Assembly (NCBI GenBank): GCA_037974665.1
Contig: CM075765.1
Coordinates: 9,593,501-9,657,500, forward strand
Origin: Ehretia macrophylla
Taxonomy: Eukaryota > Streptophyta > Magnoliopsida > Boraginales > Ehretiaceae
Length of the DNA stretch: 64,000 bases
Direction of reading: 5' to 3'
Of the stretch, positions 11,349 to 24,388 are shown piece after piece. The position numbers and the translations under genes are program-made. The notes under the pieces were generated by a model, which was not told the DNA's origin, made no database searches, and saw nothing but the letters and a program-made list of their open reading frames with translations. The stretch's first letter is position 1, and the number at the start of each line of letters is the position of its first letter.

Positions 11349-12210
11349 CTTTTCTCCCTTTCGGGGTTAGTTAAATATAATAGATCGTATATTTTACGAC
11401 AAAAAAAATAAGGCTTTCATCTTCTTGGGTTTGGCTTTGGGTCACAATGAAATACTAATTTTATGGGCAATGAATAAATATCCACTTACATGTACATAGT
11501 TTCTTAACATTACTTTTTTTTCTATTTCACTACTATTCAATTTTTGGTTCTCATTATGTTTTCTATATTTTTGTTGTATCTATATATCCAAAACAATTTG
11601 TATTTTCACTATTCTCTCAAGTGTCACCTCTCTCATTATATTTCCGCATGAACATATATATAACTTGTATATTAGGTATAAAGTTATTGTTCAAGTCAAT
11701 TTTGCGGGTGGCTATCTCAATTTTGTCCTTCAATGGATTTTGAATATTGTTTCCAATAGCTAGTTGAGAAAAAATTTAGCACCATCCTTCAACGACATAT
11801 TTGATGTCTAAATTATTGTACTTTGTCATTATTATCATTTAACTTCTTATGTTATTTTTATTTGTCTATTTGATTTATAATTGTTACATTTTATCGTGAA
11901 TTTGTGTTTGCCTATAATTTTGTTGTCATATTACTAAATTTTGTGCTATAATTGAAATTAATGATGCCACATTGAGGTTTATCTTCACATGCATCACCCT
12001 GCATTGATTTTGATTTAAATTCATAATAACTTCATACTTTGTGTGATATCCTCAATGAAAACTTTTTGGAGGAGACTAAAACATCCAAATTTTGCCCTTT
12101 ACAATGCTTCCATGGACTACAACAATATCTATGAATATTGTATGTAATTCATGTGAGTTTATATTGCTTGAAAATACTTCGTATGTGCTCTTGTAAAAGA
12201 ACAAGTTATT

Positions 12211-12214
<4 letters not shown>

Positions 12215-12258
<44 letters not shown>
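12215..12258. repeat. (AT)n microsatellite
   Basis: About 22 AT dinucleotides in an uninterrupted run in the spacer. Confidence 0.95.
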
Positions 12259-12262
<4 letters not shown>

Positions 12263-13399
12263 TTGCAAGTTGCACATGTTTCTTATTTAAATAATGTAAA
12301 GGAAACGTTTCAAGTGTATATTAAACTTACGCAAAAAGAAGTAAACAGAGAAGCTTTGGAAAAATTCAACTACTAGTCCTTAATTGACCAAAAAAAAAAA
12401 AACTACTAGTCCTTAATATCTCATTGAATTTTTAAAATAGTCTCAATTGTTCAAAAAATAATATTATGAATCCTAACGTTTATGACAAGTGTTCAAAGTA
12501 ATCCTCATTTCTTTGTTAGAAATGAGTCCTTAAATGACTATGTGATCATAAATGTATCATTTTTTGGATTAACTTTAAAATATGAGTTAACAAGTAAAAA
12601 ATTTGAAAGATAATTTAGTTCGGTATAACAAAATTTTCATGATCTTTTGTCCAAATTGAATAAAAAATATAATAATAAGAGGGATCAACACGATGATATT
12701 TGTTAAACATTGAGATCTATAATGTGATTTTTTAATACTCAAAACTAACATAAATATTGAGTAAAATATTAAAGATTATGAGTAAAATTTGTCTAAAACT
12801 ACTAAGACAACTCTTTATGAAGTTATAAAAAAAGTGTTTGACCATGTTCGCGTAGGACAAAAATCGAAGTCCTTCTAGTACCCTCTCAAAGATAAGCACG
12901 GTCCACAATGTACCTGCCCTTACTTCTGACTTAATAGTCTCTAATATTTATAAAATTAATTTAAAATGGTGAATATTATTCAATATTAGTCAATTTAATA
13001 TTTATATTTATATAAAAAAATTCAATTTACTATGTTTTATTTTTTAAAAAAATTTAATTTAGTCTATGTACTTAATTCTTATTTGATAACTAAATTGAAA
13101 CTTTTAAAAAATAACAAGAACTAAATTAATTAATTTTGAACAATATAAATTATTTTTAATCACTTTTGTAACATTAAAGATCAATTTAAAAAAATATGAA
13201 AATAATAGGGACTATATGCATTATTTTATCCTTCTGAGTTCCATCAAAAACCTTGTTAAAAAAAATAAAAAAAAAAAGAAAGTTCGAACAAAAACCCCAA
13301 ACATTTCCACAAAACCCATTTAAGTCCCACTCTAGTGTCTCACTCACACAGCAGTATAGCCCAAATCACCCGCACATATCCAATTATCTTCACACATAA

Positions 13400-13429
13400 A
13401 AACCCTAAAAAATAAACCAGCTAGGGTTT
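13400..13429 (+). promoter_or_regulatory. inverted pair of telo-box motifs in the leader
   Basis: AAACCCTAA at 13400-13408 and TAGGGTTT at 13422-13429 lie about 80-110 bp upstream of the ATG of the splicing factor gene. Telo-boxes (AAACCCTA) are known in leaders and promoters of plant translation and growth-related genes and are bound by Pur-alpha and TRB-type proteins. Their function here is inferred. Confidence 0.55.
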
Positions 13430-13508
13430 CGCGAAAATCCACCTCACCACCACTGTCTGTACTCATACTAATCTCGCCGGCGGCAGCATTGAGAGAACGC
13501 ATACCGCG

Positions 13509-16500
13509 ATGGACTTCGACGAGTACGATTACTTAGAGAAGACCGTTGAAGAAACCAACGGCCCTTCGAAGAAGGACAGCACCAGCACCGAGAAAGAGAA
13601 GAGCGAGAGAGGCTACCGTAGAAGAGAGCGTGACGTCAGCGATGATGAAGAGAAGGAGCGCAAGAGCAGCAGCAAAAAGTCGCGAGGGAATGACGAAGAA
13701 AACGGCCGAGAAAAGGACCGAGACCGAGACCGAGACCGAGACCGGGACCGGGAGAGGTCGTCGAGGCATCGGAGCAAAGAGAGTGAGAGATCGGGGGAGA
13801 GAGAGCACCGAAGCAGGGAGAGGGATAGGGATAGTAAGGAGAGGAGAGATAGGGAGAGAGAGAAAGAGAAGGAAAGAGAGAGGAGAGATAGGGAAAAGGA
13901 GAAGGAACGAGAAAGGGAGAAAGAACGTGAACGCGAAAGGGAGCGGTCGAGAAGGAGCCGGAGCAGGTCGCAGCTCGATCGTGAAAGGGAGAGGGAGTTG
14001 ATGAGGGAGAGAGAGCGTGAGCTCGAATTAAGAGAGAGCAGGTGATGTTTTGATTCATTCAATTCCCGTCTTACTTTATACTACATATACATTCATATAA
14101 TTGCTGCTACTCAATTGTATTTATAGAGCTGTGGAACCTTGAACAGAAAGGTTTGATAATTCTTTCAAATGTGCTCACATTTCACTTGATTGGATAGCAA
14201 AACTGTGTTTACTTGTTGATGGGTTTTGATGGAAGAAAGCACCTTTTGGGTGGATTACTGGCTTTCGTGAGGTGGTTGTGTTCTGTATTATACGTAAATT
14301 TCTAAAGATAGGAAATTTGTTATGCTTTGTGTGGAAAAATTATATTTTTAACTCAATTTTTGTTGAAGAGTCAATTATTTTAGTTATGTTTCTGATGGTG
14401 TCAATTGTTATTTATGGGGGCATATTAGTTGTTTGTTCTGCTTTTTCCCACCCTCAACACTACCGTAATAAATATTATGGATGAGTGGTAAATTTGTAAG
14501 CATCCTGCTCGCGTTCTTCAAGGCTAGTAGTTCATTTTAGAGGAATGTCTTAAGAGTGGTCTAATTGCAGAAAGAAAAGTGTGAATTTATGCATAAAGGA
14601 TATAATATTCTAACTTGGGTTGAAATCGTAGATGGATTGTTTGCACATCTTAATGGGCTAACAATGCGGAAACCCCTTCAAGGCGTTACTGAAGATAGTG
14701 GCTTTCCCACATTATGATTTTGATAAGGTCTGTTGTGTTTTCTTTTTTATTCTCTGGCTGGCTCGCTCTTCAATCCTTGTAATGTTTTTGCATACTAGTT
14801 CTCACATCTTTTCTTAGATGTTTGACGGATGATGTATTGAATTTTTAGGTTGGCAACGCTTGTGGTGAGGCTGTATCAGTTTTCCAACCTTTTGTTCACT
14901 TCGAAGACGAAAATGCTTTAGCTCCATAGTTTTGTTCTCTCTATGATCTGAAACAGGGATTAAACTATAGCAATATTTGCTGTCAACAGGACCCAATCAC
15001 AGAAACTGAGAATGTTCTGAGTGTCCCGTTCTATGCACTATGTATTTAAGTGTCTCATCTTGATGTAACAATTGAAACTGATGAAAATATTTGGAGTAAT
15101 GCTCTGAACATGAATCCATTACCTTATTCTATTGATTTGAGATGACAAGCTGAGACTTGGCTTTTCACGTGAGTTGTGCCTGGTTTGCGCATGAGGAAGG
15201 GGGTTTGGTTTGAGATATTATATTTCTTGATGGGCATGATATGGTACCTAGTAGATTCAAGATGTTGACTTTGGTTCACTTATCAAAAGTCAAAACTCTA
15301 AAGTTGACTTTGAAGTAGATTTCTCTTCTAAAATTGATAATCTAAAGGACTGAAACGGATGCTAGGTTAACATATATTATGTGCTTTTAGAAATCAAAAG
15401 GGATCCATCATTCATAACTTTACTGGAATGAGACCATATATGGTTGTTTCTGCAGTTCAACAATATAGTGTTCAGTGAAAGGTTCTGCTTTTTGTGGTGA
15501 CAATATTTCACTTAAATTGCAAACAGTTTTGGCACTTGCTTGATTCTTTTTCATTTTTGTTCCCTTATCTAATGATGAGTCTTCGAGATATGGTATGTTC
15601 GGGTCATATGAATAACCTTTTTGACTATTATGTGGAATAATCTATCTAATAAGTCAATTTAAAGTCATTTAAAGTAGGGTGCTGGATCGGATTCTAAAGA
15701 AGGGTGAGAATACCTCTACTAAAGAGTGAGGGTTGAGATAAGTGTTTTCACGAGACATCTCGAGCCACTGAAAAAGCTTGGTTTAACTATATTGACTTTT
15801 AGGTCCCTTATTGGATTTTTTCTCATTTTGTTGTGAGTTGGTGATGCAGGAGATTCAAAGAAAAGAAGGAAGCTGTGGAGCCTGAAGCTGATCCAGAAAG
15901 GGACCAGAGAACGGTTTTTGCTTACCAGGTAGTAGGGCTTCAGTGATAATGTCCTTATGTAATGTGTTGAGTGGGCTGTATATTTTCTATTTGCTTATTC
16001 TTTGCTCAAATCATTTGATGATTAAAATTCTTGCATGCAGATGCCCCTGAAGGCAACTGAGAGAGATGTTTATGAGTTTTTCTCAAGAGCAGGAAAGGTT
16101 AGTAGATTGAAAGCTTCCTCTCTTTACCACCTTCAAAGATCAAAGGTTTTTGGTACATTAATCACATTCTGAGTGATACTTGTTGCCACTTTTGGCATTG
16201 TTCACAGCGATATGCTTGCAATATGGTCTTCTCTCTAATGTTTTAGATCTTGTGTTATCACTGAATTTTCTTTTGCACATATTTTTAATGCATGTTCACT
16301 TCTCAAAAACCTTTTGTCCTTCAGTTTTTGGTAGTGTCATTGTATTAGTATTTGTAAATGCACAAACTTTGGTGCAAAGGCGCAGAATGGCACACCTTTG
16401 GCCCTCAAAACTGCATGATGTGACTCACACAACATGCCTTTTAAGTATTGTCTCGTTTTAAGGTCAATTCATGATTTTTGTCTTTCTGAAGGTAAGTAGC

Positions 16501-19500
16501 CGTATATATGAGGGAGTATGATTATAATTTGGTTTGAAATATACCCAGTGAGGGCTCTCAAATCATATAAAAAACTGGATCTTATCAGTCAAATATCAGT
16601 AGTCTTATTTAACTTGGAGCTACAGCAACTATAGCAGCGTTCCTCCTGTCTCTCTCTCTCCTCCTTGCCTCCTGTGTTCTGCTTTGCTTTTACATCTATA
16701 TTTCTTTTCATCTTTCTTTTTTTTCTCTCCTAATTTGAAGCTTCCTTATTTTTCCGCTCTGCTGATGTATTTTCCTTTTTCTTTTCTTCCATTTAAAGTT
16801 TCTTTCCTTGAGTTTTCTCTTCCTTCTATTTTCTCTTCTTATTTGTTCTTTTTACGCTTCGTTCTTCTTCTTTTCCTCTGCTATAGTTTTTTGTTCTTAA
16901 TGTATGTGCTATGCTTGATAACTTGTCTGTATTTTGCTAGCTCTTGAGATTAGCTCTTGTGCTATGAAAGTATAAATTTCATAATAAAGGTGTTCATATG
17001 ATGTTTTTGCATTTTTCTTGTGAATGTGTGCCTCACTTCAATAAGGCGTGCACTGTGCCCTGCACCTCGTGCCATAGCCCCAAGAGCTCTTACACCTCAT
17101 AGGGCCTTGCGCCTTTAACAATGATCATTATCTGTTTGTGTCCCATCATTTTTTCCGTAGAGTACGTGTGGGTGAGTAAGAATTCCATTAATGGATTATA
17201 ATAGATGGTCTTGTTTGACCTTGAGGTGTTACTATTTGCAGAAAGAATGTCCATAAGTACCATTTTCTCCAGCAATTTGTTATATTTAGTCTTAATTATT
17301 TCTTTTTTCCAGGTGAGGGATGTGCGGTTAATCATGGACAGGAATTCAAGGAGGTCAAAAGGAGTCGGGTTTGTGCTCTTCTGTTGGCATACTCTTGCTT
17401 CTGTATCACTGGAATCTTTTACTTATGAATTAAGTTTTTGTGGTACTTTCGTATTATTAGGATTGTTCTTGGTTGTGGCATCAGAAGAAAGTATACATTC
17501 TTGATCCATTCTTTAGGTCAAATAGCCTAAGCTAAACTGTCACTACGCATTGAATAGAGCACTGTTTTCCCCTTCTTCCTCCTTTACTATCTCTTGGATA
17601 GGATAGTGCTTTTGGCCTCTTTATGGTCAAAGGCTAATGGCTCTTTCAGTAACATGACTCTTACAGACGGGCTGGCACTTAATTTTTGGTGTATTTTTTC
17701 TCCTCTTACACTTCTATGACTGAGGACTTCCTGTCCACTATTATATAAAATTTCTTCTACCAAATACATTTCTTCTTTTATCATAAAAAAATAGAGTACA
17801 AAGATCTCAGTTTTGGAATGTATTTCCATTAATGTGTTACTAGAAGCTGGAGGAAATCTCCTGCTTCCTTGTATTGGTTCCAGCATTCTTGGTTCTGTTT
17901 GTTGGTAGAGATCTTATGGCATATTATTGATTTAGCTACCTCAAAGTTGGCTGCTTCTTGATTTGCTTCCCTCGAATGGAAAATTTGAAGTGTAGCACGT
18001 GCCATTGCCCTTCTGGCTTGATTTTTTCTTGTTTCTATTCCAAAGAGCCAGAAGAGATCTCATTTGTTTATGTGGTGTGGCTCTCTCGAGTCTCACTTTG
18101 AAGGCAGAAGGTCCATAATTGCTCAGTCTGTCTTATACTCTATGATCGTCACTGCAGATTTTGTAAGTTGACTCTATCAAGATGTTTAATTGTGATTTCT
18201 CTCGATGTTGTAGGTATATTGAGTTTTATGATGCTATGTCTGTACCGATGGCTATAGCCCTGTCCGGTCAACTGCTGCTTGGACAGCCTGTAATGGTTAA
18301 ACCTTCGGAGGCTGAGAAGAACCTTGTGCAGTCAAATACTTCTGGTGCTGCAAGTGTTGTTGGACCATATGGTGCAACAGAAAGAAAACTATACGTGGGG
18401 AACTTACACTTCAACATGACAGAACTTCAGCTAAAGCAGGTATTTTGGATGGGTTACTTTTTGTTTTTCGTAATGAGAGGTCAAATTTCCATTATATCAT
18501 GACAACTGAATGCTTTCTTTCTTTCCTTTTTTTTGTGGTTCCAGTCTCCTTGTTTAACAAATAACTACATTTTCTGTTTGTTGCTGTGCTTATGTTACCT
18601 GTTTCCAACTATTTTACAAGTCATGTTTGAAATTGATTTAGAAAGTTGTCTTTTGTTGGTTATAAGCACAACTTACACTTTCTGAGTTTTAGTAACTTTC
18701 AACTTCACTTTCCTTTCCATTAGATTTTTGAAGCGTTTGGACCTGTCGAGCTCGTTCAACTCCCTCTAGATCCTGAGACAGGACATTGCAAAGGTTTTGG
18801 GTTTGTTCAAGTCGGTATTGAGTGAAGCTAAACAATTTATTTACTTATTCATGGTAATTTATCTAGTTTCTCTTTTTCTCGTCTATAACCAATCCTCTTT
18901 TTAATGACCATGTAGTTTGCTCAACTTGAGCATGCAAAGGCAGCACAAAGTTTGAATGGGAAGCTGGAGATTGCCGGTCGAACTATAAAGGTAAGCTCAT
19001 GTTGGTGCGGTTTATTTTTGGAACCATTAAATTGATAAATGAGGTGCTTTTTGGTTCATAACTTCTTTCTGCAGTGTGAGTTTGACCCACTCTATTTTTC
19101 CTTTCGATTGCCACAGGTTTCATCAGTTACAGATCATGTTGGAGTACAAGATTCAGGAGCAAAAACTGCAGATTTTGATGATGATGAAGGGGGTGGATTG
19201 GTTAGTTGAGATGGTGGTCGGCGATATGTTATTTGTTTTATTTTTCTAGATGAATAAACAATGCTTCTAAAGTCATAGAAGGATAGTTGCAGACTTGGAG
19301 GGAGTTAATAAATTTGTCATTTTTCTTTTTTCTTTTTTCTTTTTTTCTTTTTTTCTTTTTAAAGTAATGAGTGCTGTATCTTGGGATGGTTGGTAGTGGC
19401 ATCTTCTGAAAGTGGATTGTCTCTGGACTGCTGCAGGGCATTTTCCCTTTCCCCCCTTATCTATCCGATGTACTCAAATTATGGATTGTGGTTTTGGCAT

Positions 19501-21617
19501 CTTAGGATTTCGCAGAGAGTTATGGACTGTCATAGGGGTGGATTGGGCTATATAGGATAGAAAGGATCATGATCTTGAGGCTGACAAAAGGAATGGATGA
19601 TGATTGACAAAGTGGAAATAATAACTTAAAAAATTGTTCCGCCCTCCCCTGTAAAATTTTCTCAGATTACCTTGATTGACTTCGGTAAATTTTCTGCAGG
19701 CACTAAATGCTCAGTCAAGAGCATTGCTAATGCAGAAGCTAGATCGCAGCGGAATTGCATCAAGGTTGGTTGACAATTTGGAATTTTTTTTGTTTAGGTT
19801 CTTGTGGTTTTCTCATATACTTATTTATGGCTCTTTCTACAGTGTTGCCGGGTCCCTCGGAGCTCCTATGCTCAACGGAGCAGCTCCATCTCAACTATCT
19901 GCTGCCTTGCCAATGACTGGGGCAACTGCCATTCCTGCTCCAATTCTTACCCCGCAAGTACTAACCTCTATGGCCTCAGAACCTATTGGGAATCCCACCG
20001 AGTGTCTACTTCTGAAGAATATGTTTGATCCAGCCACAGAGGTTTGTGATCTTTTAATAGTTCACACGTCACTCTCCACTAATAACTCCTTAAATACCCA
20101 CTCCTCCCCTAAAGACATAAAGAAGTGCAGAAATTGCGAAGTGTTTGTGAACGTTTATGAATTATTTACTAATTTCCCCTTTGTGGCCCGAAAAGTAATT
20201 ATCCTTGAAATTCTATTGCAGACTGATCCAGAGTTCGATTTGGACATTAAGGAAGATGTGGGAGAAGAATGTTCCAACTATGGACGTGTGAAGCATATCC
20301 ATGTGGATAAGTAAGTATTTTGATGTATATAGTTGTATCTTCCATGCATTTATTTGAAGTCGGGTGTGCAAAATTAACTGAAAAGTGCTTTAGTGATAGT
20401 TGTTTGCTTTTATAGGAGGTTCATTTGCATGATCATATGAAGATGAAGATAACTTGTCTTCGAGTCTTTAACATCAGTGCTTTAAAGATGTTATTTTTGT
20501 GGATAACAGTTGTCAATTACTCTTGTATATGATATACTTGGCACATACTTCTTTGTTTGGTGGGGTGATAAAATATCTTCCAAAACTTGAATTACCACGT
20601 TGCTATTATGTTTAAAAATGAATAGTGATATTTTATCTTCTTGTTCTTTTTAGCTAGAAGATACTCTTGACATTCTCTTTTCTTTTGGATGCATAATTTC
20701 TCCACACATTTATGTCTTCCTTTCTATTTCGGGCTGTTTTGAAATGATATCATGTTATTTGGAATGGCTTCATCTTTTAAGATATCGTTATTTTGTTCAA
20801 TTAGCTCGATCGATCACGTTTGTTGACCCCAAAAAAACCGGAGAATTGCCTCCTTGAGACCCAAAATGCATCCCTTCTCCTGGATCTAGGCAATTGAGTT
20901 TAGCTACTTTCCCCGTCAGCGGATCATAATAAGACGTAAAAAAAAAGTTACTTTGCTTGTTGTGAAGAGGCCAACCTACATTTTGAAAGCGGATTTCGAC
21001 GCTGGGAGCGTCTAGGGATGCCTAGTCTCAGAGGTTGCTTTTAGTTGGGATCCATTTTAATTCTATTCCTAATGGATTACTCTTAGTTGTGATAGTTGAC
21101 ACATACATAAGCATGTGAACTGTGATGTTTATGTACGTAAATGAGTTAAAACACACACACACACGTATGAAGGTGTATAAATTAATTTATTTTATATGCT
21201 CAGAGACGTAATAATGTCATTAAATGAACAAGCCTATCACTTTAAACACTTTCAACTTGTTACTATATGACCTTGTAATTACAGGAATAGCGCTGGTTAT
21301 GTGTATTTGCGGTTTGAAAGTGTTGAAGGAGCATCACGTGCTCAACAAGCGATGCACAAGAGATGGTTTGCTCGTAGATTAATTTCAGCGATATTCTTGG
21401 TATGATATTTCCACCGTATGTTAGTCATTTCAATCTACAATCCTTGCACCTGTTCTCTTTACTTTTACCTCAAGTCTTCTCGAGTCTTTATTATATACGT
21501 ATATAGTAAACATCCATTTATAGACATTTCTCTTTTTATATTTGTCATCTTTGACGGTTATATTTTGTCGTGCAGCAACCATATGAATACGATGCCAAAT
21601 TCAAAGGTGTAGCTTGA
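13509..21617 (+). CDS. RBM39/CC1-like splicing factor, 13 exons
   Basis: Predicted exons are 13509-14041, 15850-15928, 16041-16097, 17313-17368, 18214-18439, 18724-18810, 18916-18990, 19117-19200, 19700-19764, 19843-20041, 20222-20310, 21285-21399 and 21576-21617. All are GT-AG, joining in frame to 568 residues. Residues 1-178 are an RS-like domain of RE/RD/RS dipeptides. RRM1 (about 199-275) has VFAYQM and SKGVGYIEF; RRM2 (about 298-376) has LYVGNL and KGFGFVQF. A linker of small and Pro/Ala residues follows, then a C-terminal UHM (about 475-565) with RWFARR, the R-x-F loop that binds ligand tryptophans. Family members are nuclear and act with U2AF in 3' splice-site choice. By recall the Arabidopsis counterpart is the At2g16940 type. 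The exon-4/5 and 9/10 joins use split codons, which supports the model. Confidence 0.9.
14042..15849 (+). other. long first intron of the splicing factor gene
   Basis: This 1.8-kb intron is bounded by CAG|gtgatg and gatgcag|GAG and is T-rich throughout. I see no embedded gene or transposon. Introns 3 (16098-17312), 4 (17369-18213) and 11 (20311-21284) are also long and similarly plain; intron 11 includes a short (AC)n tract near 21151. Confidence 0.75.
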
Positions 21618-22982
21618 ACGAGTTTGGAAGATGAGTCATTGTAACATTTGGCATCATTTGATCGGGAGAACATTTATTTTCAGTTTTTGTTTAGATATTC
21701 TCCAAGTTAATAGTAGTATCATGTAGATGCATGACATGTATGATTGACCGAACGGATTATCACCTTGGGGTGTATATTTTATGTTGGTATTTATACTGTT
21801 TTCTTTGTAATTTTCAATTAGAAGTTAAAAGTAAGCCAGGTCATTATTATGTTCACATCCATTGTTCAATTGGATTCCCTCTGCCATTTGGATTTGAATC
21901 CTCTTGTAAGGTTGAGGTGGTGAATTGCCCGGATCATTTCATCACAGTTACATTGAGAGTTTATTATTATAATTCTCTCCTCGTTACGTTATATAACGTT
22001 ACGAGGATCCTAGTCCAAAATCGAAAAAAAAGAAAAAGCAGTACAAGGAGATTAGAATAAATGTGTTGCCGCAAAGAGAACGTTATTCTGATGCAGTTTT
22101 CCTTGAGCATTTTAATGTTTGGCTTCGTTTGTGCTAGGGAAAAATCACGTGCTTTCTCAAGAAAAACGGGTGAAGTTACAACAAATTGGAAAATATTTTG
22201 AATGGGAATAATAGAATAGTTATTGTGGTAGCTATTATGTTTGATTTCACCCTAGTGACTATTGCCCGATACTTTCTCAAGGTATCCTACTTCACTGTTA
22301 ACATTGTCTTTGAGTTGTAAGTTATTAAGTTCGATAGACTTCAGATTAGTCTTAGACAACATTACTAGTAGATTAGATCCCTTAGTAATCCGACCATAGA
22401 CATTTTCTCTGGGTTATAAATTATTAAGTTAAGTAGGCTCAAGAATAGTCTCGGCAAGGGTAGTAGACACTTGGGTAGTTTGGATTCGACTAGGCTTTTG
22501 AGCAGTTGATCAATCTTTTGGGAATACTTTTCAATCATTTCAAACTGATATTAGTTTTTTACATATTTGTACGACTCACATGTGTAGATTTTACTTATTA
22601 TGTGAGAGATTGACCCATCAGTCCGAATTTATAGAAGAGTTTTTCTTTTTTAGTAGCCTCTCGAGCAGTCTAGTTTACTTGTCCTTTTTCATTCTTCCTA
22701 AAGAGTTCCTCAAAGCATACGTATTTTTGAGTTTTCAATTATACACAGTTCATGGCTGCCTTACTAAATGCAAATGACCCGAGTCTGTTTTTTCTTCATT
22801 TGTCAAATAGGCAAGCGTAGAATCTTCACTTAGGATCCTTTTCCTTCTCATGCATATGCTTAACAAGCCTACTAACACCTCTGTTTGTACGATTTTGCAC
22901 ACTTCTATTTAATTTTGTAAATTTTTGTACGATTTTGTACACTTTCGTATTCGCTAGAATGAGGAGTAGACTCAATCGCTTT
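21618..22982. other. 3' flank of the splicing factor gene and spacer
   Basis: The first 300-400 bp probably include the 3' UTR. At about 22300-22480 two imperfect copies of a roughly 100-bp segment lie side by side (gagttgtaagttattaag and gggttataaattattaag as landmarks). No gene is visible. The spacer ends at the 5' LTR of the copia element. Confidence 0.6.
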
Positions 22983-24334
22983 TGTTAGCCTGAAGGCTTT
23001 TACCCTATATTTTGATAATAACTAAATCTTAATTATTGACTAATCTTGCGCTATCTAAGTAATTTGCTTAAGGATTAGCCAAGCTTGTGGAGATTCAATC
23101 AAGCATCAAATAATGAAGTTCAAGACTCAAATGATGAAATTCATAAAAGAGTTCATTTGTGAAGCTCTCATCATATGAAGAATGAAGATAAACTTGACGA
23201 GGGAGTCATAAGGAAGGAGAAGTTGCGTCATAAGGGGTACCAGTTATTTCTTGTAAGATGCCTATGTTTTGTTTTGTGTTATGCTCAAGATATCACACCT
23301 TTCAAAACCTTGCTTTCAAAATACCTTTGGCCCTTGTCTTGAAAAGGAATTGAAATAGGTCTCAAAAATAATTTGAACAATTAATTTTTCATGGGCAAAA
23401 ATGTGTTTTAGTTCAAAATCCTTTTTGAAAAATCATCTCGGATCACATTGCAAAAGTAGCAAGTACATTAATAGTGATCCGGACGAAGGACCTGGTCGAG
23501 GCACTCGATCGGACCTTTTTATTCGGATCCATCACAGTGGCTGCTTGACATGGTCCAGACGAGAAACCCAGTCGAGGCACTCAACCAGACCCCTTCGATC
23601 GGATGGTGTCCAATGATGATCTGGATGAGGAACCCAGTCGAGGTACTCGACTGGACCCCTCGACTGGATGGAGCTGATTTTGAAAAAAACTAGTCGTTAT
23701 TTTGTCCGTTAGGGCTTTTTTTTAAGCTACAACCATCCCCCATTTGCAAAATAACTCTTCCCACTCCAAGCATTCAATTATAAGCTATCAAAAGACTTTA
23801 TAACTCATTTATTGCTACAAATGTGAGCTAATACTTGCAAATCATTGAGTAATCAAAGGGCTTTACTTGTATCATTCAACTCTTGAGGAGTTAAACTTTG
23901 TACTTACTTATTACATCCTTCAAAGCTTGTATACACTCTAGATCTATAACCTTGAGAGAATCATTATATAGAGAGTGGTCAAATCTTCTTTGTGGATTCA
24001 AAGAAGGGGAAGAAGTTCATACAACTCTTGTGGATTCAAGAGAACTTGTATTTTTGGTTTTTGCTTTACCAACTTTTGAAGAAAGAATACTAGTAGAGCT
24101 AGTGGAAATCCTAAGGGGAGGTAACCTTAGGTGGTAGATGTAAATTAACGAACCACCATAAATCCTTGTGTTCGTTCTCTATCTCTTTTGCTTCACTTGC
24201 TTCAATATTTTGTGTGCCCTAAGTGTTTGATAAATTGTCTCTTTAACTTGTTATATTGTGGATTGAATTTTTAATTGATAATGATTGGTTATATACTTAA
24301 TTCATCCCCCCTCTCAAATATATTTTCCCTAACA
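22983..24334 (+). repeat. 5' LTR of the copia element
   Basis: It begins TGTTAG and ends CCTAACA, followed directly by the PBS. Its first roughly 600 bp align with 39939-40547, with scattered substitutions. It contains internal imperfect repeats around 23480-23680 built on the motif gaggcactcgac. Confidence 0.92.
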
Positions 24335-24336
24335 AG

Positions 24337-24348
24337 TGGTATCAGAAC
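24337..24348 (+). other. primer-binding site, initiator-Met tRNA type
   Basis: TGGTATCAGAAC lies two bases after the LTR end. It differs by one base from the standard plant iMet PBS, TGGTATCAGAGC. Confidence 0.9.
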
Positions 24349-24388
24349 TAGGACTCTACATATAGTCTAACAACTAGTAAAGTATTTA

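Larger units (their letters stand above)
10732..13508. other. AT-rich intergenic region between two divergent genes
   Basis: This spacer separates the 5' ends of the PPR gene (minus) and the splicing factor gene (plus), so it should hold both promoters. I see no gene in it. It contains a fold-back repeat (10870-11348), a second block of similar AT-rich sequence (about 12940-13225) and an (AT)n tract. The last 180 bp, before 13509, look like the leader of the splicing factor gene. Confidence 0.7.

Noticed and set aside
13533-14062. Long open frames on both strands over the first exon of the splicing factor gene
   Set aside because: They are by-products of the repetitive RE/RD/RS coding sequence; only the plus-strand frame starting at 13509 joins the downstream RRM exons.
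16684-16947. Phe/Leu-rich 87-codon frame in intron 3 of the splicing factor gene
   Set aside because: Pyrimidine-rich intron sequence gives such frames by chance; it is not continuous with flanking exons.
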